From the NCBI GenBank assembly GCA_900757285.1, contig CAAENI010000001.1, forward strand, positions 1-6,068: a DNA stretch of 6,068 nucleotides, written 5' to 3'. Origin of the DNA: an uncultured Collinsella sp. Its GTDB lineage: Bacteria; Actinomycetota; Coriobacteriia; Coriobacteriales; Coriobacteriaceae. Positions 1 through 6,068 of this stretch are shown here, one piece after another (the first letter of the stretch is position 1; each line of letters starts with the position of its first letter). The notes under the pieces are model-generated. The model worked only from the letters and a program-made list of their open reading frames with translations, did no database searches and was not told the origin of the DNA. Position numbers and translations under genes: made by a program.

Positions 1-222
1 TCCGCGCAGTTTGAAGCCGGCGACCACCTCATTGGCTGGCAAAACGACCGCCACGCCTACCGCTATTGCCATCACTTTGACGATCAGCAGATCACCGACT
101 TGGTGCGCGGCGTCCGTACGTTCTACAAGAGCGGCGAGGTTCCCGTACGCGAGCTCGAGCGTTTCCACGCCGACGGTCGCAGCGGCGAGCTCAACCGCTA
201 TGTGATTCTCAAGCGTCTGTAG
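1..222 (+). CDS. C-terminal part of a probable class I SAM-dependent methyltransferase (5' end outside window)
   Basis: Frame 1 is open from the first base to a TAG at 220-222 and gives 73 residues with no start codon inside, so the gene begins upstream of the window. The visible piece reads GDHLIGWQ near residues 7-14, then RYCHHFDD near 21-28, a helix ITDLVRGV, and ends NRYVILKRL. This order (a 'GD.L.PW' turn, an 'R-Y-Y-H-x-F' element, a helix, then a final strand of type 'N-x-Y-V-x-L-x-K') resembles the C-terminus of Trm9/ALKBH8-type methyltransferases, which act on wobble uridines in eukaryotic tRNA and have many uncharacterised bacterial relatives. The SAM-binding motif would lie upstream, so the methyltransferase call rests on the C-terminus alone. 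The coding frame is certain; the substrate is unknown. A tRNA methyltransferase gene follows 112 bp downstream on the same strand, so co-transcription is possible. Confidence 0.6.
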   Translation, partial: SAQFEAGDHLIGWQNDRHAYRYCHHFDDQQITDLVRGVRTFYKSGEVPVRELERFHADGRSGELNRYVILKRL

Positions 223-334
223 GCACCGACGACTCGCCGCCGAGCCGCACCGCAGCGTTCGGGCAAATCGCCCCCTTCTAACCCATCGCCGGAACGCGCA
301 GCCATGCGTTCCATACTTATGACCAAGGAGCCTC

Positions 335-1174
335 ATGGGAGCCGTCCACGTTCGCACGCCTAAGAACTTTGTGCTCGAGGAGCGCTTGGAGCGCTATGCC
401 GATGCGATTGAGACGAACCCCGAGGCCTATGCCGGAGATTGGCGCAAGGCCTGTGCGCCCGCAGGCAGCAAGCCTTTCGAACACCTTCACCTGGACCTTG
501 GCTGTGGCAAGGGAACGTACCTTGTAGAGCGCGCGGCCCACGAGCCCGACACGCTCTTTATCGGTATGGACCAGGAGCCCATCTGCATCGCCTATGCCGC
601 ACAGAAAATCTGCGAGCAGGGGCTGTCCAACGCACTCGTCCTGCCCCGAGGTGCCGCATCGCTGTCGCAGCTATTTGCCGCAGGCGAGCTCGATGCCATC
701 ACCATCAACTTTCCCACGCCGCAGCCCAAGGCCAAGTACGCCAAAAAGCGACTCGTCCATGTCGACCACCTAATGCTGTACCGTCCGCTCTTTTCAGCCG
801 GTGCCACCGTCACACTGCGAACCGACAGTAAGCCATTGCGCGACTACGCCTTGGGGCAGTTTGCTGCGGCAGGCTACGACACGCTTTGGGTAAGCGACGA
901 CGTCCGCCGCGACCATCCCGAGCACCCCGAGACCGAATACGAGCGCCGCACGCGCGAGATGGGTGCCGTCGTCTATGGCATTTGCGCCACACCCGGCGCA
1001 CATCCCAGTGACGATGTGCTCACGGCGGGTCACATGCAGGAGCAAAGTCTTGCCTGCTACCTGCCCGATAACCTCGATGAGCTCACCTATGTGCCTCTGG
1101 GCATGGAAGAAGCCGTCGAGAACTTTAGAAACCGCGCCCGCAAGGGCAAGAAGCGCTTACCGCAGGAGTCCTAG
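335..1174 (+). CDS. trmB: TrmB-family tRNA (guanine-N7-)-methyltransferase, divergent active-site motif
   Basis: Encodes 279 residues. The ATG at 335 has a strong Shine-Dalgarno AAGGAG at 325-330, four bases upstream. TrmB enzymes use SAM to methylate N7 of G46 in the tRNA variable loop. Recognisable elements in order: 'NPEAY.GDW' at 28-36, SAM-binding loop LDLGCGKG at 53-60, FIGMD at 75-79, the family signature NFPTPQPKAKYAKKRL at 125-140, a TD pair at 163-164 and TEYE at 200-203. The TD and TEYE residues correspond to E. coli Asp180 and Thr217/Glu220, known to matter for activity. The signature is odd: the family normally has N/F-F-x-DPW-x-K-x-R-H-x-K-R-R, whereas here D-P-W is T-P-Q and the His is Tyr. 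About 65 residues follow the usual final 'VVYG' strand, ending in a basic tail; usual length is about 210-240. Family membership is secure. Activity as a G46 methylase is uncertain because the aspartate equivalent to E. coli Asp144 is missing. Confidence 0.85.
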   Translation: MGAVHVRTPKNFVLEERLERYADAIETNPEAYAGDWRKACAPAGSKPFEHLHLDLGCGKGTYLVERAAHEPDTLFIGMDQEPICIAYAAQKICEQGLSNALVLPRGAASLSQLFAAGELDAITINFPTPQPKAKYAKKRLVHVDHLMLYRPLFSAGATVTLRTDSKPLRDYALGQFAAAGYDTLWVSDDVRRDHPEHPETEYERRTREMGAVVYGICATPGAHPSDDVLTAGHMQEQSLACYLPDNLDELTYVPLGMEEAVENFRNRARKGKKRLPQES

Positions 1175-1239
1175 GGGCTTCTGATGGTCGCGGCATCGGC
1201 AAACAAGCGCAAATAAGCGCCAGCGAACGGTCCTCAAAC

Positions 1240-1362
1240 CTAAGTGAGTAGACTATTTAGCAATAGCCAAGCACAACCCGCATAGCGAAAACTAAAACCG
1301 CAGGTAGAGCCCTTGCGCAAAAGCCATGTGCTCGCGATATCGCAAAAAGTCTACTCACTTAG
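1240..1362. repeat. Inverted repeat, 15-bp perfect termini; candidate MITE or paired protein-binding site
   Basis: CTAAGTGAGTAGACT at 1240-1254 is the exact reverse complement of 1348-1362. After one A:A mismatch (1255/1347) three more pairs follow (1256-1258 with 1344-1346). A further six-base match, AGCACA at 1270-1275 against TGTGCT at 1327-1332, sits at the same distance (30 bases) from each outer end. The total span is 123 bp. The right arm also holds the palindrome GCGATATCGC at 1334-1343, and TTGCGCAA lies at 1313-1320. Terminal plus subterminal blocks at matching offsets are typical of transposon ends recognised by a transposase. A TA dinucleotide occurs near each end (1241-1242 and 1360-1361), but inside the repeat, so it is not independent evidence of a target duplication. 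No transposase is encoded within. Alternatives are a long-stem RNA hairpin or two opposed operator sites. The repeat itself is certain; its nature is inferred. Confidence 0.75.
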
Positions 1363-1419
1363 CTGGCTACTGCACCAAACGGCTGGGCAGAACGCCCATT
1401 TCCTGCATTTTCTCGCGCG

Positions 1420-1450
1420 CTGGCACCCCGCGCCGCCGCTACGCCATAAT
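1420..1450 (+). promoter_or_regulatory. Candidate promoter for the helicase gene
   Basis: CATAAT at 1445-1450 matches the -10 consensus TATAAT at five of six positions. CTGGCA at 1420-1425 matches the -35 consensus TTGACA at four of six, with a 19-bp spacer, longer than the optimal 17. Transcription would begin near 1457, giving a leader of about 29 bases before the ATG at 1486. The weak -35 and long spacing keep this tentative. Confidence 0.3.
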
Positions 1451-1485
1451 AGTTGGCGGACAATCGCGAGAGAAAGCAACCACAC

Positions 1486-4167
1486 ATGGCACAGACCACG
1501 ACAGATACCGCCGCCAGCACCGTCTCGGGCGCCGGCGCCGCCAGCTCATTCTCGGGCGGCACGGGAACCGAGGCCGAGTTCGGCTCGCTCGGCGCGCTCT
1601 CCCCCACCTGGTGGGAGCCCGAAGACGGCAGTGAGCCCGAACCGTGGCTCACGGCCGATCAGGCCTTCGAACGCTTCTTTGAATGGACGAGCGACCGCGG
1701 CATCGAGCTGTGGGATCACCAAGAAGAGGCCCTCATGGACCTGGCTGCCGGCGATCACGTCATTTTGGGCACACCGACCGGATCGGGCAAATCGCTCGTC
1801 GCGCTGGGCATGCTCTTTATGGGCATGGCGCAGGGCAAGCGCTGCTATTACACGGCCCCCATCAAAGCCTTGGTCAGCGAAAAGTTCTTCGACCTGGTAC
1901 AGGTGCTCGGCCGCGATAACGTCGGTATGATCACCGGCGACACGCATATCAATACTAAAGCGCCCGTCATCTGCTGCACGGCAGAGATCCTTGCTAACGA
2001 CGCACTGCGCGAGGGCGAAGATGCCGATGTGGGCTGCGTCGCCATGGACGAGTTCCACTACTTTGCCGACCCCGATCGCGGTTGGGCCTGGCAGGTACCG
2101 CTGCTCACCCTGCCTCACACACAATTCATGCTCATGAGCGCCACGCTCGGCGATGTCACCGCGATCGCCGCCTCACTCGAGGAGCACACCGGCGCCGCGT
2201 GCGATCTGGTCGTCGATGCCCCACGCCCCGTGCCGCTGAGCTACGACTACGTGACGACCTCCCTCGAGGGCACGGTCGAGCTCGCAATGCGCCGCGGCGA
2301 GGCCCCGCTCTACATCGTGCACTTTAGCCAGGACGCCGCACTTGCGACGGCGCAATCCCTCGCCAACTTTGGTATTGCCAGCAAGGAGCAGCGTGGGGCC
2401 ATCAAGGAGGCGGCCAAGGGCACGAGCTTCTCGACGGCCTTTGGCAAGATTCTTAAGCGCTTGCTCGGATGCGGCGTCGGCGTGCACCATGCTGGCATGT
2501 TGCCGCGCTATCGTCTGCTGGTCGAGCGCTTGGCACAACAGGGCCTGTTGCCCGTCATCTGCGGCACCGATACGCTCGGCGTCGGTATCAACGTGCCCAT
2601 CCATACCGTGGCGCTCACCGCGCTCACCAAGTTCGACGGCTACAAGATGCGTCGTCTGCGCGCCCGCGAGTTTCATCAGATTGCCGGTCGCGCCGGCCGC
2701 TCGGGCTTCGATACCGAGGGCATGGTGATTGCCGAGGCACCCGAGCACGAGATCGAGAACGCCAAGCTCATGGCCAAGGCGGGCGACGACCCCAAGAAGC
2801 TCCGCAAGATTAAAAAGAAGAAGGCCCCCGAGGGCTTTGTCACCTGGAACAAGCAGACCTTTGAGCGCCTGATCGAGACGCAGCCCGAAACGCTCAAGCC
2901 GCGCCTTCGCATCACACACTCCATGGTGATTAGCGTGGTCGAGCAGGGCGGCGACGCCCGCGCCCGCGTACACGACCTCATCGAGACGAGCCTGCAGACT
3001 CCCGAAGAAAAGGCTAAGCTCGAGGTTCGCGCCGACGAAATCTTCGCCACGCTCATCGACTCCGGCGTCGTCGTGCGCACCGAGGTACCGCCCGCACCCG
3101 ACGCTCCGGCTGATGCCGCGCCGGACATCGACTACGCGCTGACGGTCGACCTGCCCGAGGACTTTGCGCTCGACCAGCCGCTCTCACCGTTTTTGCTTGC
3201 CGCGCTGGAGCTGCTCGATCCCGAGAGCGAGACCTATACCATGGATCTGATCTCGATGGTCGAGGCCACGCTCGAGGACCCCAAACAGGTGCTGCGCGCA
3301 CAGGAGCGTGCCGCGCGCGATCGCGCTATGGCCGAGATGAAGGCCGACGGCATCGAGTATGAGGAGCGCCTGGAGCGTATTCAGGACGTCACGTACGAAA
3401 AGCCGCTTGAGGACCTGCTCGACGCCGCCTTTGACAAGTACTGCCAGGAAGTACCCTGGGCAAACGACTACCAACTCTCTCCCAAGAGCGTTCTGCGCGA
3501 TATGCTGGAGAGCGCGAGCGATTTTAAGGGCTACATTCAAAAGCTCGGCATCGCCCGCTCCGAGGGCATTTTGCTGCGCTACCTGGCAGAGGCTTACCGT
3601 TCGCTCGACCGCACCGTACCCATCGAGAAGCGCGACGAGCGCCTGCGCGACATTATCTCGTGGCTGGGCTTTGTGGTGCGCTCGGTCGACTCGAGCTTGG
3701 TAGACGAGTGGGAGAACGCTGGCAACCCGGCAGCCCTCGACGCCACGCCGCCGCAGGGCATCGACGAGGTCGTGGCGGACCGTCGCGGCTGCACGCTGTT
3801 GGTGCGCAACGCGCTCTTCCGCCGCGTGACTCTTGCCGCCCGCGAGCATGTGCGCGACCTGGGCGAACTCGACGACGACTGGGGCATGAGCGAGATCCGC
3901 TGGCAAAAAGCACTCGACGCTTACCACGAGCAGCACGAGGAGATTCTCACCGACGGCGACGCGCGCTCCTCTGCTATGTTCTCGATCGACGAGTCCGACG
4001 AGAAGGCGCTCCACGTGTGGCACGTGCACCAGATTTTTGCCGACGAGGACGGCGACCACGACTTTGGCATCATGGGCGATGTCGATCTGGACGCCACGCA
4101 AGACGGTGGCGAGGTCATCTTCAAGAACTACCGCGTCGGTTTTATCGAGGATTTGCTCGAGGATTAG
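1486..4167 (+). CDS. Ski2-like DExH-box helicase with C-terminal DUF3516 domain
   Basis: Encodes 893 residues. I chose ATG 1486, preceded by purine-rich GAGAGAAAG (1468-1476). A TTG at 1453 in the same frame would add 11 residues but has no ribosome site and overlaps the likely transcription start. Residues 1-50 are a Ser/Gly/Thr-rich, probably disordered leader. Helicase motifs follow in order: DHQ at 77-79, Walker A TPTGSGKS at 96-103, APIKAL at 124-129, TAEIL at 165-169, Walker B DEFH at 188-191, MSAT at 217-220, HHAGM at 334-338, TDTLGVGIN at 361-369 and QIAGRAGRSG at 398-407. The HHAG and 'GIN.P' segments point to the Ski2/Mtr4 subgroup of superfamily 2. From about residue 440 (a lysine-rich stretch, then APEGFVTWNKQTFERL) to the end lies DUF3516, a domain known from actinobacterial helicases, with an Ala/Pro linker at 535-547. 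The expected role is ATP-driven unwinding of RNA or structured nucleic acid in the cytoplasm; the substrate is unknown. All motifs are intact and the frame is unbroken. Confidence 0.93.
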   Translation: MAQTTTDTAASTVSGAGAASSFSGGTGTEAEFGSLGALSPTWWEPEDGSEPEPWLTADQAFERFFEWTSDRGIELWDHQEEALMDLAAGDHVILGTPTGSGKSLVALGMLFMGMAQGKRCYYTAPIKALVSEKFFDLVQVLGRDNVGMITGDTHINTKAPVICCTAEILANDALREGEDADVGCVAMDEFHYFADPDRGWAWQVPLLTLPHTQFMLMSATLGDVTAIAASLEEHTGAACDLVVDAPRPVPLSYDYVTTSLEGTVELAMRRGEAPLYIVHFSQDAALATAQSLANFGIASKEQRGAIKEAAKGTSFSTAFGKILKRLLGCGVGVHHAGMLPRYRLLVERLAQQGLLPVICGTDTLGVGINVPIHTVALTALTKFDGYKMRRLRAREFHQIAGRAGRSGFDTEGMVIAEAPEHEIENAKLMAKAGDDPKKLRKIKKKKAPEGFVTWNKQTFERLIETQPETLKPRLRITHSMVISVVEQGGDARARVHDLIETSLQTPEEKAKLEVRADEIFATLIDSGVVVRTEVPPAPDAPADAAPDIDYALTVDLPEDFALDQPLSPFLLAALELLDPESETYTMDLISMVEATLEDPKQVLRAQERAARDRAMAEMKADGIEYEERLERIQDVTYEKPLEDLLDAAFDKYCQEVPWANDYQLSPKSVLRDMLESASDFKGYIQKLGIARSEGILLRYLAEAYRSLDRTVPIEKRDERLRDIISWLGFVVRSVDSSLVDEWENAGNPAALDATPPQGIDEVVADRRGCTLLVRNALFRRVTLAAREHVRDLGELDDDWGMSEIRWQKALDAYHEQHEEILTDGDARSSAMFSIDESDEKALHVWHVHQIFADEDGDHDFGIMGDVDLDATQDGGEVIFKNYRVGFIEDLLED

Positions 4168-4189
4168 CCAAGCATATTGGGACGAAACG

Positions 4190-4230
4190 AAGCGGGGCTG
4201 TTGGCAACATCGCCAGCAGCCCCGCTTTTT
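4190..4230 (+). terminator. Rho-independent terminator between convergent genes, possibly bidirectional
   Basis: AGCGGGGCTG (4191-4200) pairs exactly with CAGCCCCGCT (4217-4226). The stem continues through a T:G wobble (4201/4216) and TGGC/GCCA (4202-4205 with 4212-4215), closing a six-base loop AACATC. The run TTTTT at 4226-4230 gives a classic U-tail for the plus-strand helicase transcript, which ends 22 bp upstream. Read from the minus strand, the same hairpin lies just past the stop of the convergent gene at 4247. There the tail (GCTTCGTTTCG) is only moderately U-rich, so termination in that direction may be weaker. Confidence 0.9.
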
Positions 4231-4246
4231 CACTATCCGCTATGCC

Positions 4247-6004
4247 TTACTCGGCATCCTCGACCTCATACGAATCCGCCTCGGCTGGCTCCTCGTTTGT
4301 CTCTGGCGCAGCCTCGCGCGCCTCGTCAAACGCTGCCTTCATGGTCTTGTTGCCCCATGTGAGCTTGCGAATGGTAAGCTCATCGGCCTTGTTGTGGGCC
4401 AAGCGTAGGTTCTCGGTGCTGCGGCGCAAGTCGTCCTTGGTCTTCTCGAGCTGCTTAATGGCGGCATCGATCTCCTTGATTGCCGACTCGAATTGCTTGC
4501 TCGCCAGGTTGTAGTTGCGCGAGAAGCCATCCTTGAACTTCTCCATCTTGGCTTCGAAGTTCGTGACATCGATATTCTGCTGTTTGTACTCCGCCAGTTC
4601 CTGCTTATAGCGAAGCGAACCCATAGCGGCGTTGCGAAGGAGCGTAATCATGGGGATGAAGAACTGCGGGCGGATCACGTACATCTTCTCATAGCGGTAA
4701 CTCACGTCGACGATACCCGCGTTATAGAGGTCACTCTCGGGCTCCAGCAGGGTGCAGAGCACCGCATACTCGCAGCCTTTCTGGCGGCGATCGTGATCGA
4801 GTTTCTTAAAGAAATCCTCGTTCTTGTGTTTGGTCGCGGTCTCGTCGTTCTCGTTTTTCATCTCGAACATGATCGAAATGATCTCGTTGCCGCTCGCGTC
4901 GCACTCGCGGAAGATAAAGTCGCCCTTGGTGCCCTCGGACGCATCGTTATCTTTCTCGAAGTACGCGTTGGGAAACGCCGTCATGCGCAGACGATTAAAC
5001 TCGGTCTCGCAGTGCTGCTCGAGCGACTCGCCCACCATCTTGGTGGACAGGCGGACCTTCATGTCCTTAAGGCGCTCAATCTCTTCATCCTTGTAGCGAA
5101 TCAGTTCCTCGTTCGCGCGCTTGGTCTGCGCAAGTTCGAGCTCGTGTGCCGCCTTGGCCTGCTCCTCGCGTGAATCGCGCACCGCCAGCTCACTCGTGAG
5201 CTTGGCGCGGGCCTCGTCACGCTCACGCTCCGCCGCGGCGACCGCCTCCGATAGGTTCATCTTGGCCGTCAGTTCCTGTTCGCGCAGCTGAGCACGCAGA
5301 CCCTCGGCCTCCTGCTCGGACTGAGCCTTTGCGACGGAAAACTTCTCCTGAACCTTCGCGCGATAGTCAGCAAGCGTACGTTCGGCCTCGCTGCGAGCGG
5401 CCTCGAGCTCACGCTGCGATTCGGCCGCAGCAGCAGCAAGCGCCATCTCCTGGGCCTTGTCCGCCGCGGCGAGCCTGGCTTGCAGCTCGGCAATCTGGGC
5501 ATCACGTGCGGACAGGTCGTTTTGAGCAGCATTGCGTGCCGCTGCCTCGGCAAGCTTGGCTTCATCATCTTTGCGCCCCAACTGCGCACGCAGGTTGTCG
5601 ATCTCGCGCTGCAGTTCGGCATTCTCCTTTTGAGCATCGGCGCGGGCCTCAACCGCCGCGCGCTGGCTTGCACTCTCGCGCTCTGCAGTAGCGCCTTCGA
5701 GCTTGGCGCGCAGCTCGGCAAGCTCGGCATCGCGCTTGGCGACTTCTTGCGCCAGCTGTTGAGCCGCAGCGTTCTTCTGCTCTACGAGCTCAGCGTCGCG
5801 CTGAGACTCTGCCTTTTGCAAGGCAGCCGTCGAACGCGAACGCTCAAGCTCCAGCGCCTGCTCGCCCTCGCGCTGGACCGCCTTCACACGCTCATCAAGA
5901 TCGCGCGAGAACTCGGCATCGCGCACCTGTTTGACGATATCTGCATAGCCGGACGCATCGCCCTTAAACACTTCGCCGCAATGCGGGCACTTGATCTCGT
6001 TCAT
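4247..6004 (-). CDS. DUF2130 family protein: zinc-knuckle-like N-terminus, long coiled coil, PD-(D/E)XK-like domain
   Basis: Encodes 585 residues. The ATG (6004-6002) has Shine-Dalgarno GAGGAG five bases upstream (6010-6015). The N-terminus starts MNEIKCPHCGEVFK, a single C-x-x-C (Cys6, Cys9) like half of a zinc ribbon, with no second pair visible. Residues about 25-315 are rich in Ala, Glu, Arg and Gln without helix breakers, a long coiled coil. Residues about 315-470 form the conserved DUF2130 domain: MVGESLEQHCE (323-333), KGDFIF (360-365), MFEMKNE (379-385), KNEDFFKKLDHDR (394-406) and CEYAVLCTLLE (411-421). The arrangement E326...D362...E381-x-K383 fits a PD-(D/E)XK nuclease core. A second helical segment covers 480-545, and the tail is acidic and Glu/Ala-rich. 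No signal peptide or membrane segment is visible, so it is probably cytoplasmic. Family function is not established. The gene converges on the helicase and shares its terminator region; its upstream neighbour lies outside the window. Confidence 0.9.
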   Translation of the reverse strand: MNEIKCPHCGEVFKGDASGYADIVKQVRDAEFSRDLDERVKAVQREGEQALELERSRSTAALQKAESQRDAELVEQKNAAAQQLAQEVAKRDAELAELRAKLEGATAERESASQRAAVEARADAQKENAELQREIDNLRAQLGRKDDEAKLAEAAARNAAQNDLSARDAQIAELQARLAAADKAQEMALAAAAAESQRELEAARSEAERTLADYRAKVQEKFSVAKAQSEQEAEGLRAQLREQELTAKMNLSEAVAAAERERDEARAKLTSELAVRDSREEQAKAAHELELAQTKRANEELIRYKDEEIERLKDMKVRLSTKMVGESLEQHCETEFNRLRMTAFPNAYFEKDNDASEGTKGDFIFRECDASGNEIISIMFEMKNENDETATKHKNEDFFKKLDHDRRQKGCEYAVLCTLLEPESDLYNAGIVDVSYRYEKMYVIRPQFFIPMITLLRNAAMGSLRYKQELAEYKQQNIDVTNFEAKMEKFKDGFSRNYNLASKQFESAIKEIDAAIKQLEKTKDDLRRSTENLRLAHNKADELTIRKLTWGNKTMKAAFDEAREAAPETNEEPAEADSYEVEDAE

Positions 6005-6068
6005 GGCAGCTCCTCGATGGACGCAAATTTCAACCGCCTACACTCTACCGCGCCGCACGGACAAAAAA

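Larger units (their letters stand above)
1175..1485. other. Intergenic region with inverted repeat, no recognised gene
   Basis: This 311-bp stretch separates trmB from the helicase gene. The part from 1241 to 1350 is about 46% GC by hand count, clearly below the flanking coding DNA. It contains the inverted repeat described separately (1240-1362), a small hairpin GGGC-agaac-GCCC at 1385-1397, two copies of AAGCGC at 1206-1220, and a candidate promoter near 1445. I see no convincing U-tailed terminator after trmB. A 19-codon GTG-initiated reading frame lies on the minus strand at 1367-1426. It is too short to call a gene and is discussed as a finding. Reading frames that run into this region from the helicase in other frames are not supported. 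Confidence 0.7.

Noticed and set aside
261..273. Hairpin GGGC-aaatc-GCCC downstream of the first gene as a terminator
   Set aside because: Only four stem pairs and the following bases are C-rich with no T run, so it is not a convincing terminator.
304..363. 19-codon leader reading frame overlapping the trmB start
   Set aside because: No clear ribosome site of its own, and the AAGGAG inside it serves trmB. Such short frames are expected by chance.
1421..1437. TGGCAC resembling a sigma-54 -24 element
   Set aside because: No matching TTGC/-12 element follows at the required spacing.
1453..1485. TTG start extending the helicase by 11 residues
   Set aside because: No Shine-Dalgarno precedes it and it lies at or before the likely transcription start. 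ATG 1486 is better placed.
3184..4233. Long minus-strand open frame (349 codons) opposite the helicase
   Set aside because: It is antisense to an unbroken helicase coding region with intact motifs. Long antisense frames are common in GC-rich genes, and its translation matches no family I recognise.
4493..5173. Plus-strand open frame (226 codons) opposite the DUF2130 gene
   Set aside because: Antisense to the conserved DUF2130 domain, Leu/Val-rich as expected from complementing a coiled-coil and domain gene, and without its own ribosome site.
6042..6064. Promoter for the DUF2130 gene (TTGTCC with TAGAGT or TGTAGG on the minus strand)
   Set aside because: One pairing has an 11-bp spacer and the other a poor -10. 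The window ends too soon to judge.

Overview
The window is about 6 kb of GC-rich, densely coding bacterial chromosome. It holds three complete protein genes and the 3' end of a fourth. GC-rich codon use, a helicase with an actinobacterial-type C-terminal domain (DUF3516), and the overall gene style suggest an actinobacterium. My best guess is a gut Coriobacteriia of the Collinsella type. This is inference from recalled families; no rRNA or other taxonomic marker is present.

Layout. (1) Positions 1-222 (+) encode the C-terminal 73 residues of a probable SAM-dependent methyltransferase resembling the Trm9/ALKBH8 methyltransferase group. (2) Positions 335-1174 (+) encode a TrmB-family tRNA (guanine-N7) methyltransferase. 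Its usual 'PDPW' active-site motif is altered to 'PTPQ', and it carries an unusual C-terminal tail. (3) Positions 1175-1485 form a 311-bp intergenic region. It contains a perfect 15-bp inverted repeat whose arms share further matching blocks at equal offsets (1240-1362), which looks like a small non-autonomous mobile element or a paired binding site. A possible promoter for the next gene follows. (4) Positions 1486-4167 (+) encode a large Ski2-like DExH helicase fused to DUF3516. (5) A strong hairpin terminator at 4190-4230 separates it from a convergent gene. (6) Positions 4247-6004 (-) encode a DUF2130 protein: a short zinc-binding-like N-terminus, about 290 residues of coiled coil, and a domain with a PD-(D/E)XK nuclease-like signature.

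Functional picture. The two upstream genes and the helicase all plausibly act on RNA (tRNA modification, RNA unwinding or processing). The sequence gives no direct evidence that they cooperate. The DUF2130 gene is on the opposite strand and is an independent transcription unit. I see no phage, CRISPR, rRNA or tRNA genes and no obvious multi-gene novel system. The most notable points are the inverted repeat, the altered TrmB catalytic motif, and the nuclease-like core in the DUF2130 protein.
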